This document shows, piece by piece, positions 1 to 9,398 of a stretch of DNA of 30,773 nucleotides. A program made the translations under genes and the position numbers. The stretch's first letter is position 1. Each line of letters begins with the position of its first letter. Under the pieces are notes generated by a model. That model made no database searches, was not told where the DNA came from, and saw only the letters and a list, made by a program, of their open reading frames with translations. The DNA comes from Conidiobolus incongruus B7586 (Eukaryota; Entomophthoromycota; Entomophthoromycetes; Entomophthorales; Conidiobolaceae). The stretch covers positions 1-30,773 of the forward strand of contig JNEM01014074.1 of assembly GCA_000697335.1 (NCBI GenBank), given 5' to 3'.

Positions 1-240
1 TTATATATCTTTTTAATTTAAAAACAAATAGATTTATAACTCATCTTAATTAAAATTTAATTTTAAATATATTAACAGATGGAAAATTAAATAAATTAAA
101 ATATAATTAAATATAGAATATTATAATAAAATAATATATTATATTATATAACCTAGTTTAAGTTGATTTAGTTAAGAATTATTTAAGTTATAAGTAAGCA
201 TATAAGTGATTTTTTTATGACTGACTTTTGTGGGTTAGTG
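1..240 (-). mobile_element. Right end of a Tc1-like DNA transposon (copy 3)
   Basis: This is the terminal inverted repeat of a Tc1-like element whose body lies outside the window. The inner repeat at about 25-50 (core TTTATAACTCATC) and the outer repeat at about 211-240, ending GGGTTAGTG, match the right end of the better copy at 4217-5788 (inner TTTATAACTCACC, outer GGGTTAGTA). The spacing between the two sites, near 190 bp, is the same. A TA at 241-242 follows directly, as expected for the TA target of this superfamily. The strand is given by comparison with the other copies, whose transposase reads on the minus strand. No coding part is visible here. The assignment rests on comparison within the window. 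Confidence 0.8.
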
Positions 241-382
241 TATGCAAATGTTCTATGTTTTTTGTGATTGTTTTACTTTGTTTAAGTCTTTATTGCTGAG
301 TTTTTTATATTATATAATGATATTAATTTTTGCGAAAAATTCCATAAAAAAGGATTTTGAAGGTTTATTAAACTAGTCTATA

Positions 383-1510
383 TTATGCCTTTCTGATTAA
401 TTTTTTCAATGAATCAACAAACTTGTCCTTAACTTTTTGCTTAAGTTCTTTGCCTTTTTTAGTTTCTAAAAGATCTTTTGAAACAGCTTTAATTGCATCA
501 TCCCAGTCTTTAGTGTTTCTTAAAGCTCCAACAACAAATGCTGCTGTCTGACCTGCATATGGAATAAAACTAACCCCGGTTTCAGCTATATCTAGAATTA
601 TTTTTCCAACTTTATCAGGTGAAACGTCAGGCAAGCTTTGCAAAGCTGAATTTGACTGGCAATTTGTGAACGCACTGTGAGTAATGAAAATACTATTTTC
701 GGTACAACCACCTTCAGGATCTTTTTCTCTAAGGTCTGCACATCTCATATCCTTTCTAGGTTTGAAGTTATTGTCATCTTCTAATGAAAAACAATTCTTA
801 TAAGCATGAACATTTTCTTCTCCAAGTTCGACCAATGTATGAACGACTTGTACACACTGTTTGTCTATTGTCAATGACTTTTGTATACTCTGTAACCCAG
901 TAATATTACAGTTCTCCTTATCTTTATCCAACCCTAACTTTGGGGATGCACCACAATCATTTGTCACAAAGGCCTCATCTAAACCAAGTGCTTTGATTGT
1001 ATAGGGGTCAAAGAAATCAAACTGCACAAATCTTTCTGCACCATTTGCCCAAATTGTATCCAAAGGTACAAATAATTGGTCTACAGTCTTAAACAAGCTT
1101 ATTTTAGTGAATCGTCTATACCAGCTTGCAGATAATCCTACAAATATCTGATGTTGATCCTTGATTTCAACAGGTAGTTGATATACAACTTCGGTTTCTT
1201 CTTCAACCTTACTGATAAGTTTGGGGCTATAATATTGATTGCTTGTATATAAACATGTACCAGGTCTATAGACATCGAACATTTCCTTTTGACTTTTTTC
1301 CCAATTGACACAATTTTTCCAGGACTCATATTCGTTTCTAACTCTAATGAATACAGGTGTCTTGCTCAAGCTGCTAGTACCATCTGGGGCATAATTATAT
1401 CTTATGAGAAAATCTTTTGTACACTCGGGCTTTATATTGTAATCATCTAAACTGTTACAAACGATAGCACCAATGACAAAAGTAATAAATTTTACTTGGA
1501 ACAGATTCAT
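383..1510 (-). CDS. Secreted cysteine-rich protein, lineage-specific, unknown function
   Basis: The single-exon reading frame gives 375 aa. I start it at the ATG at 1510: it begins MNLFQVKFITFVIGAIVCNS, a good signal peptide, whereas the in-frame ATG at 1558 would put 16 unhelpful residues in front. The mature part holds ten cysteines, enough for five disulfides, and one clear N-glycosylation site (NIT). Near the C-terminus, residues 312-330 form a Gly/Ala-rich hydrophobic stretch (GVSFIPYAGQTAAFVVGAL). A lysine-rich amphipathic tail (about 351-375, ending DSLKKLIRKA) follows. Such a hydrophobic segment plus cationic helix could contact membranes, but that is inference; I do not recognise the family. 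Base composition and codon use look like a living gene, far richer in G/C than the flanks. A TATA-like box lies 74 nt upstream, and the DNA beyond it is a tandem array. No intron is needed. That it is expressed and exported is likely but unproven. Confidence 0.85.
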   Translation of the reverse strand: MNLFQVKFITFVIGAIVCNSLDDYNIKPECTKDFLIRYNYAPDGTSSLSKTPVFIRVRNEYESWKNCVNWEKSQKEMFDVYRPGTCLYTSNQYYSPKLISKVEEETEVVYQLPVEIKDQHQIFVGLSASWYRRFTKISLFKTVDQLFVPLDTIWANGAERFVQFDFFDPYTIKALGLDEAFVTNDCGASPKLGLDKDKENCNITGLQSIQKSLTIDKQCVQVVHTLVELGEENVHAYKNCFSLEDDNNFKPRKDMRCADLREKDPEGGCTENSIFITHSAFTNCQSNSALQSLPDVSPDKVGKIILDIAETGVSFIPYAGQTAAFVVGALRNTKDWDDAIKAVSKDLLETKKGKELKQKVKDKFVDSLKKLIRKA

Positions 1511-1583
1511 TTTAGTGTAATAAAGTCTTAATAGAATATCAATATAATATAGATACATTTTGATAAAAGCTGTATAAGAAGAC

Positions 1584-1591
1584 TATATATA
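1584..1591 (-). promoter_or_regulatory. TATA-like box of the secreted-protein gene
   Basis: TATATATA lies 74 nt upstream of the chosen ATG at 1510, a plausible core-promoter distance. It sits in unit A of the upstream tandem array. In such AT-rich DNA the match alone is weak; its value is its position and the slightly G/C-richer flanks (GACTATATATACTGTC). Confidence 0.35.
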
Positions 1592-2014
1592 CTGTCTCAT
1601 TGCAAAATAGTCTGGCTCAAATGTTGGATGAAAATTAAAATGTAATAATCTGAAGTAATAGCACAAAAGAACAATAAAAATATTATTTTAAAGTGATTTC
1701 AGACTCCAATAAATATACTAGTTTTATTTAATCTAATCTAGAGTGAATGTTATTATATTTCAGATAGTCAAAGATAACCAAATATGGGTATATCTTAATA
1801 AAAGCTGCATATTTTTTATTGACAAATTATTATGGCTGAAATGTCGGATGGAAATTAGATTAGTATAACAAGGTTAATCTGTACTAGTTACTTCAATGTA
1901 AACAGTGTGAGATAATCCTTTGTTTATTTGACAATGTTTCCCATTTTTATATGTAGAAGTTGATAATAGTACAAAGATAAATTAAGACAAGATAAGATGA
2001 AGTAAGAAGATATG

Positions 2015-2037
2015 GTCAACAGCGTCATGATGTTGAC
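2015..2037. repeat. Perfect 7-bp dyad inside tandem unit B
   Basis: GTCAACA and TGTTGAC form perfect inverted arms separated by GCGTCATGA. The dyad lies in the extra block that only unit B carries, about 500 bp upstream of the secreted-protein gene. It has the shape of a binding site for a dimeric regulator, and the spacer contains CGTCA. No function is shown. Confidence 0.4.
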
Positions 2038-2652
2038 AAAGTGATCTGATCCATGCCAATTAGAATGTTAATTTCAAGAAATAGTACAAAAGGAACACAA
2101 AGGTTTTACATTAAAGCTATGTCAGACTCAAATAACTATATTCATTGTTTATTCTAATCTAGAATAAATGTTATTATATTCTGGATATTCAAAGATGACT
2201 GAATATAGTTATATCTTAGTAATACATTATAGGTTAAATGTCAGATGAAAAGACAATTATTAATGTTTTATTTTGAAGTAATTACACAAAAGAAAAACAG
2301 AGATTCAATATTAAAGTAATTTCGGACATTAATAAATATACTAAGTCTATTTATTCTATTCTAGGATCGATATTATTGTATTTCTGATATTTAAAGATGA
2401 TTTAATATAGATTTATCTTAACAAAAGCTGTATAAGCAAACTATAATTTTTTATATATAAATCATTATAGACGAAATGTCTATGAAAACTAAATTGGAAT
2501 GTTTTATTTTCAATAAATGGCACAAAAGGAAAATAACGATACCATATTAAAGTTATTTTAGACTCGAATAAATATACCAGTTTTGTACATTCTATTCTAG
2601 AATGTATATTATTATATTTAGAATATTGAGAGAGAGTCAAATATACAACTTA

Positions 2653-3730
2653 CTTTTACAATGAGTTACCTATTTATAAATGTATATAAATAATTAAATA
2701 CTTGTCCTTATTATACACGCTATATATGATTTTATAATTATTTTTTCCGCAAAATTTCATGCTACTGAGTAGTGAAAAGAGGAACTCAATATTAAAAACC
2801 ATCATAAAAACTATAAATAACTATATATATCAAATAATTTAAAACTTGTAATTTTTAAAAACTTTTTCAACTTTAATATTTGTTTTTATAATACCATTCA
2901 AATCTTAATTATATTATTATTCTGAAATTTTAATATAGATTTCTTTTAAATTATTTTAAAATATATTTTTCAATATTTTATCACTTGATAATATATTATT
3001 ATTTTATATATATTTATTATCATTCTTAATATAATATTAATTAATAAATGAATTTGCCAAATTTTTAAATTTCTGATTTTTCAAATATATTTTAAAAAAA
3101 ATCTTTATAAATTAAATAAAAGATTATATACTCTTATAATATATATTATTTTATACTCTTTAAAAAATACATTACTAAAGGTTTATTTTTCAATTAATTT
3201 ATAATTAAATTAAATAATGATTAAAAAAGACTTATTTAAATATTACTTAAATAATATTAAAAATCTTTTAAAGTTTTTTAAGATTTATGATATAAAAATT
3301 TTATTTCATTCAAAACTACCAATTATAATTAGATTTAAAAATTTTAAACTATAAAGAATATTATCTGAAATTTATAAAATTCATTTCAATATTTATTTTT
3401 TATTTATCAATCAAATAAAAAAAATATTTTAAATAATATTTATTTTATATTAATTAATAAATTTTAATAATAATTTAACATTAATTATATAATTATTTTA
3501 ATATATTTAATCTCAAAATTCATCTGATTTAATAATAAATCTAATAGATATTATATATTAATATAAAACTTAAAATTACTAAAGAATACAATTAAATAAA
3601 ATTTATAAAAAATAATTAATATCCAAGCTTTTATAGTAAAATATATTAATTAATTAATTCTCTATATAATTTAAAATCTTTGACCAAAAATCAGAAAAAT
3701 AAATATTATTTTAAGTTTATAAAATTATTA
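2653..3730. other. AT-only intergenic stretch
   Basis: This stretch is among the most AT-rich in the window, made of A/T runs and TAAT-type words with very few G or C. I see no reading frame, RNA gene or repeat end that I can support. It may be transposon DNA mutated past recognition. It ends at the TA preceding the old Tc1 copy. Confidence 0.6.
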
Positions 3731-4216
3731 TATTAGTCTATAAAAATAAACTATAAAATTAAAAAGTTTTTTTATTAATAACTTAACCAATTTTAGTTTA
3801 AATAAACTCTATCAAATTATATAATTAGTAATATTATATATTTTTAATATAATATAAATAGTTGAATTTAATAAATTATTAATGGATATTATAAAATAAT
3901 AATTTAATTAAAAAAACTATAAATTTATAGGTTTTATAATAATTAAATTAATATTTAATATATTTATTTTTTTCCTTGATTTTTTTAAATTTATAAGATA
4001 TAAAATCAACTAACTTTTTATATTGAAAATTATTCCTATTATTTTAGAATTCATATATATATTTTTAAATCTCATTTAAATTTTTTTAAAAGGATAATTT
4101 TAATTAATTTAATTACTTTTATAGATATTTAATTATATTAAAATTAAAAGATTAAAAAAGTTATTTTATAACAATTATTTTTTCTTTTAAGCTATTTAAT
4201 AATATAAATTATAATA

Positions 4217-4246
4217 CACTAACCTACAAAAGTGAGTTATAAAATC
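4217..4246 (+). repeat. Outer left transposase-binding repeat of copy 1
   Basis: It begins CACTAACCTACAAAAGTGAG and runs into TTATAAAATC. It is the inverted partner of 5759-5788 (read in reverse, TACTAACCCACAAAAGTGAG). It contains the core GTGAGTTATAAA shared with the inner site at 4404-4432. Confidence 0.85.
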
Positions 4247-4403
4247 AAAAACACTTATATTTTTACTATTAACTTGATTAATATTTAATAAAATAAATTT
4301 AAATTAAATAATTAAAATCTATTATATTTATTAATTATATATATCATTAAATGATGATATTTAGCTATTAATTGATTAAAATATAAACCTTTAAATTTTA
4401 TTT

Positions 4404-4432
4404 AGGGTGAGTTATAAATTTGTAGGTTTTTG
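4404..4432 (+). repeat. Inner left transposase-binding repeat of copy 1
   Basis: It reads AGGGTGAGTTATAAA followed by TTTGTAGGTTTTTG. The core GTGAGTTATAAA is a direct repeat of the outer site. The adjoining TTTGTAGGTT is the reverse complement of the outer site's AACCTACAAA, so the flanking word is flipped to the other side of the core. Confidence 0.85.
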
Positions 4433-4445
4433 GTGATAAAAAAAA

Positions 4446-5480
4446 TTAAAACCTAATGTATCTACCTTTAACTTTTCTAACTTCTTTAAGTTTGTAGGGT
4501 ATAGAATCAACTAATTTCTTATACTAAGAAAAGTTAATCTTGTTCTATTCTTCTTAAACATATTCCTAAAGTTAATTTAAATCTTTAACTGTGGGGAAAG
4601 CTTTAATTACTTTTTTTAATTAATCCTAAAGGTGTTTAATTAGATTAAAGTTAAAAGATTGAAAAAGCTACTTCATAACTATTATCTTGTTATTTTTAAG
4701 TTATTTGGTAGTAGAAGTTGTAGTATAGTAAAAAACATTATCTTACTAGAAAATAATATCAGATTTATTTAACCTATATTATTCAATGGTTTTTTTCAAT
4801 TCATTGTTTAAAATACTTTAGTATATCTCAATATTAATTCCCTCATTAACTTTACAAAGATACTTTACACTTAAAGATAACATATATCCCTAAATAATAA
4901 TTAACCTACTATTGTACTTTTGGGTAAAATTAACATGATAGTTACAAAGTAATTCTACATCTTTTTTGAAGCATCTAGCTTTTTTATTAGATTTACTAAG
5001 GTATATTTTTGTTTCATTAAACTAAATAACCTTACTCTAATTAGTTTTAGTTCAACATTAGTAATGACATTTAAACTCTCACCTAGTTTTATAATGGGAT
5101 TTCTTTAGTTGGGGGTGTTTTTTCTTAATGTGTAAGTAGTATCTATGCTAATATAAAACACATATAATAGTATTAGTGCTAACTAATATTCTTGTATAGT
5201 TTTATAGTTCCTGTTATATTTCTACAATAGTACCACACTTGCCTATATTAACTAACCTATAGATATACTTTTCATTATATTCATCTATAATTTTAACACA
5301 CTTAAGTTTAAGTTTAAATGTTTCTTTATTATTATTCTTAACAATTTTAACTATAGTAAACTAACTAACACTAGTAATTCTAGCAATATTATAAGTTGAT
5401 TTACCTTTTTTATAAAGTTAATTAATGTACAAGTAGATTTTTTTAGAGAGGGATTTAAGTATAATAATACTAATAAAAAA
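4446..5480 (-). pseudogene. Dead Tc1-family transposase
   Basis: A frame of about 345 codons is traceable, near the usual 340 aa, but it is full of stops. Landmarks in order: a first helix-turn-helix (KGKSTYNIARITSVS), the first catalytic block, now VI*FNETKI where Tc1 relatives have VIWxDETK, then LNKSDIIF**DN for LDKSDIIFQQDN, and the end block LKKVIKAFPTVKDLN, KLVDSIPYKLKEVRKVKG and a final TAA at 4446-4448. Exactly 34 residues separate the second catalytic Asp from the third site, which defines DD34E. The first acidic residue is now Asn and the third (NPIEHLW in relatives) is Lys, so two of three catalytic residues are lost. Stops lie where relatives have Gln or Trp and fit CAA/CAG to TAA/TAG and TGG to TAG. 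The start codon is not recognisable. Confidence 0.9.
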
Positions 5481-5572
5481 AATTTAGTATATTTGTAAAA
5501 TATATTATAAAATAATAACAAAGAGAGAAAAATGATATGGTTATATATTGTTAAATATATCCCCTTATCTCA

Positions 5573-5599
5573 AAAACCCACAAATTTATAACTCACCTT
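5573..5599 (-). repeat. Inner right transposase-binding repeat of copy 1
   Basis: In reverse complement it reads AAGGTGAGTTATAAA then TTTGTGGGTTTTTG, nearly identical to the inner left site at 4404-4432. It lies about 190 bp inside the right tip. Confidence 0.85.
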
Positions 5600-5758
5600 G
5601 GTTAAATATTAAGGGTTAATATTTTTGCTAATAGTTTACTATATATATCTAAATATATTTATTTATTATTAAATAATATACCTTAATTATATATTATAAT
5701 TTCAAGTAATCTAATATATATAATTATTTTAATTATTAATTAATATATATATATATTT

Positions 5759-5788
5759 GATTTTATGACTCACTTTTGTGGGTTAGTA
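5759..5788 (-). repeat. Outer right transposase-binding repeat of copy 1
   Basis: In reverse complement it begins TACTAACCCACAAAAGTGAG, the inverted partner of the outer left site at 4217-4246. It is followed outward by TA at 5789-5790. Confidence 0.85.
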
Positions 5789-6803
5789 TATAACAAAAGT
5801 AATATTTTATTAAAAAATAATGTTTGATTTGTTTAACTTATATTACTCAATAGTTTTTTTTGATTTAATATTTAAAATTTTTTAATATATCTTAATATTA
5901 ATTCCTTTAAATTTATAAAGATATCTTATATATAAATATAATTTATATCTTTAAGTTATAATTAACATATTATTGTAGTTTTTAATTTAAATAATAAAAT
6001 AATAAAATAGTTTATTATTTTTTTAAAAAAATTTAGTATTTTTATAAAATTTATTAAAATATATTTTTTTAAGTTAAATAATTTTAATTAATTTTAATTT
6101 AATTTTAATAATAATAATGAAACTTTTATTTAACTTTATAATAAAATTACTTTAATTAGTAATATTTTTTCTTAAGATATAAATGATATCTATTCTAATA
6201 TAAAACATATATGATAATATTAATATCAATTTATATTCTTTTATAATTTGGTATTTCTTGTTATATTTTTATAATATTAATATAGTTATATAAATTAATT
6301 TGTATATATATATATATATTTCTTATTATATATATCTATAATTTTAATATATCTAAACTTAAGCTTGGATATATCTTTAATATTATCTTTAATTATTTTA
6401 ACTATAGTAAGTTAATTAACACTATTAATTTTAACAATCTTGTAAATTTATTTATTTTTATCTTAAAGTGTATTGATATATTTATAAATTTTTTAGAAAG
6501 AGATTTAAGCATTATAATATTAATAATAGAGTATTAAGTTAATAATATTATATATAATATATTTAAAAAATTATAATAAGTTTTGGTATTTATTTCCTTT
6601 TAATTTAAAATTTATAAATTTATAACTTATTTAAATAAATTATAGGTTTTAATATATTAAGCAATAGTTAATATAATATAATCAAATATAGTTAGCTATA
6701 ATTAAATAATATATTTTAAATTAAGTTGATTTAATTAAAAACTATTTATAAATAAAAATATAAATAATTTTAATTTTATGGCTTGTTTTTATAGGCTAAT
6801 ATA

Positions 6804-9398
6804 TATATATATTTATATATTATTTATAAATATTGATTCTTTTATATATTTTATAAATTATTTATCTCTTAAAGCTAGTAAAATATTGACAAAATCAAAA
6901 ATTAAAAAGTTTGCCATTTTTAAGTAATATTTTTCAAAATAAGTTATTAGGCTAAGGTTAAAAAACTAAATATAGTTAATAATAAATTGTAATCAAAAAT
7001 CCCATTATTATATGGTAATTTATATATTAAGGTTTAATTTTTACTAATATATAATATTTAACTGATGTTTTTTTCTTGTTAAATAAAACATTTAATAGAA
7101 TTTTCAAACTTTTCAATTTGGTGAATAAAAATTGATAATAATATCTTCAATATTTTGGATAATTATTAAGTCATATATCAAGCTAGATAATATTAATTGA
7201 GCATTCGCTGTCTTACAAATTGTAGTCCAATATATCAAGCATCATTTGTATACCAACAGCTGGTACTTTAATAAACCTTTAGAGTTATTCATATATTGAG
7301 TAATTAAATAGTGACATCAATAAAGATATATTTTTAACAATTTGTTATTTGATAATTATGGATCAGGTACATTGGCAGTTACAAACTATATATTGATTAT
7401 ATCCAAACAAATAAAGTTATATAAATATATAATAATTATGAATATTTCAGATAATGGATATTATACAAATTAAACTGGAAATATTTCATCTCTTATTGAA
7501 TAAAGCAATTTAAAAGTTGTGAAATTTCAATTAATAGTTTTCTTAATAGTTATATTAAATTCCAACTGAAAAGTATTTTTTATACATTACCTTTCTTGCT
7601 AAAATTTTGGGCAAAGTATACCCTTTAGTTCAATTAAGTTAAAATTTGATAATTATTTAATGGTTTTTAAATATAATTTTAAAATGAAATATTTGAAATG
7701 TTATATTCAATATAAGGTATTTTATGAGTCAGATAACTTTTTAATTATTCGAATGTTTAATTTGATTAAATTTAGGTTCGAATCAAATCTAGTTATTTAT
7801 CAAATATATTGGTATTTCACTTTGATTAATTAATTAATTGAAGAATAATTCAAAATTTTTATATATTTTTATTATATCGATAAACTTTATTTAATATGTA
7901 TTGATTATCATTAGACAATATATTATTAAACATAGTAATTTTAATCGTTTGAATTAAATCCATTCAATATACCTAATTTGGATCAATTTAATCACTCAGA
8001 TCAATTTATCAAATTTCGAATTTTAATTTTTGAGGAATATCTAATTTGTAATGTTAAATATAAATTATATTAGTAAATTTATTTCAATAATGGTGAACCT
8101 TTTGAAATTTGATAATAAAAATTGAATATGACGATATGAATATAAATTAATTTCTATCCTAAATAATATCTATAATTTAAGATATGGCCATTATATATCA
8201 TATATGACTCTAACAACAAAACTCCAATCATTTGAAATAATTGATACATATGTATCACAAATGATAAATTCTGGAAAACCAATCGATGGCTTATTTTATA
8301 ATTATTCTCTGAATATATAGAATGTTAAAGACAATATATATTATATATATAGATTTATTAAGTAATATATATATATATATATATATAAATTTTGTTTACA
8401 TTGGAAATATTATATATTAAAAATCTTAATAAATATATTATTTATTTTGAATTATAAATTGTTATTAAAATTTTGGGATAAATGAATTCTTTGAGTGGAA
8501 ATTTACGAAAGAAATGATGGTGTATTTTAATAATAGGTTTAATATATTTTAATTAAAATAAATCTATTCTAACATATTAAAAATAAATGATTATATGTTA
8601 AATTTTATTTAAATATATACCTATCTTCCTAGATTAATAAATAAGTGAAATTAAAATTGAAAATGATTTGATTATTTCAATATCATTATCTTATTTTCAA
8701 ATTATAAATAAAAAATTCAATACAAATTTTTTAAAATTTATTATTAAAAAATAAATATACAATTAGAGTAGAAAATATTATATATATTAAAAGATTAGTG
8801 TTTAAGGCTTTTATGTGTATTTTTATATAATTTATTTATCTATAAAATATTAAATTTATTTTTACTTTTAAAGCTAGGTTAATTATATATATAATAATGA
8901 TTTATCTAATATACATGGTTTTTCTTCTTGTTAATTCTTATTATTCCTTATTTTTCATTTATTTTTCTATTTGAGACTTTATTTATTAATATTATTATAT
9001 ATTGGCACTATTTAGTATATATCCTAATATATCGATATTGACTCATTTGTTTACAAAGCTAAATTCAACCTTTTTTACATTTATATCATCTTACCATATT
9101 ATTAGTACTATTTTAAAGGCCATGTTACTTTTTATTAAGCCTTCCTTTGCACTATATTGGCCTTGCTATTACTATATTTATAATTCACAATCAATAGTTC
9201 ATGATTTTATATACTAAGCATTTATAGTATAAATAATATTCAAATCATGATTATTATAGCTATTAAATAAAATATTAATAATAAAATGAGTATTGAATCT
9301 ATCAAACTATACTTGAAAATAGTTCATGAGTTTTGCTTAAAGGAAATTACTATAAGTATCACATTTATTTTAACTATTAGATATTATTATTTATTTTA
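6804..9398. other. Gene-poor AT-rich stretch
   Basis: No supported gene was found. The part from about 7060 to 8330 is slightly richer in G/C than pure AT filler and may hold worn gene or transposon DNA, but no frame stays open with sensible residues. An (AT)11 tract lies near 8365-8387. A 71-codon open stretch at 9002-9217 lacks an ATG at its start and looks like chance. Confidence 0.5.

Larger units (their letters stand above)
1561..2652. repeat. Degenerate tandem array, four units, upstream of the secreted-protein gene
   Basis: Four diverged units follow each other: A about 1561-1796, B 1797-2217, C 2218-2418, D 2419-2652. Each carries, in the same order, a box like ATAAAAGCTGTATAAG (clear in A and D, shortened in B, lost in C), a box ATGTCGGATGAAAA, an ACAAAAGRA box (near 1662, 2084, 2284 and 2521), an AGACTCVAATAAATATA box, TTCTAATCTAGAATGAATGT, TATTATATTTC and TCAAAGATGA. 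Unit length is about 200-235 bp; unit B is longer because it carries an extra block of about 190 bp (near 1868-2056). The array starts about 50 bp upstream of the ATG at 1510, so it includes the likely promoter. I read no protein in it. Whether it is multiplied promoter sequence or a local satellite cannot be decided from one locus. Confidence 0.8.
4217..5788 (-). mobile_element. Younger Tc1-like transposon (copy 1), DD34E type
   Basis: The element is about 1572 bp with TA on each side (4215-4216 and 5789-5790). Its terminal inverted repeats are about 220 bp long, and each holds two copies of the core GTGAGTTATAAA: outer site at the tip and inner site about 190 bp inward. This is the IR/DR arrangement known from Sleeping Beauty-like and other Tc1 elements. 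One dead transposase gene fills the middle on the minus strand. It landed inside an older member of its own family. The family name follows from the transposase motifs, the TA target and the size; it is a non-autonomous fossil now. Confidence 0.92.
3731..6801 (-). mobile_element. Old Tc1-like transposon (copy 2), split by a younger copy
   Basis: The left end TATTAGTC (3731) and right end GGCTAATA (6794-6801) correspond to CACTAACC and GGTTAGTG in better copies, and TA flanks both sides (3729-3730 and 6802-6803). The left arm 3731-4216 and the right arm 5789-6801 align in order with the inside of copy 1. For example, 3920-4213 matches 4405-4730, and 5789 onward matches 4733 onward, mostly with C-to-T or G-to-A differences. 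Removing the 1.57-kb insert leaves about 1.5 kb, a normal Tc1 size. The transposase ran on the minus strand and is now unreadable for any length. This copy is older than copy 1, because copy 1 sits inside it and it is more AT-shifted. Confidence 0.85.

Noticed and set aside
2413-2640. 75-codon minus-strand open frame
   Set aside because: It lies within tandem unit D, and the corresponding frame is broken in the other units.
4446-5480. Reassigned stop codons (TAA/TAG read as Gln) as the reason for stops in the transposase
   Set aside because: Several TAG codons stand where the family has Trp, two catalytic acids are also lost, and host genes here use CAA/CAG for Gln and end with TAA or TAG.
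7779-7789. GGTTCGAATC, a tRNA T-arm word
   Set aside because: No acceptor stem, D-arm or anticodon arm can be folded around it.
9002-9217. 71-codon plus-strand open frame
   Set aside because: It has no ATG at its start and no recognisable features; likely chance, or at best a worn remnant.
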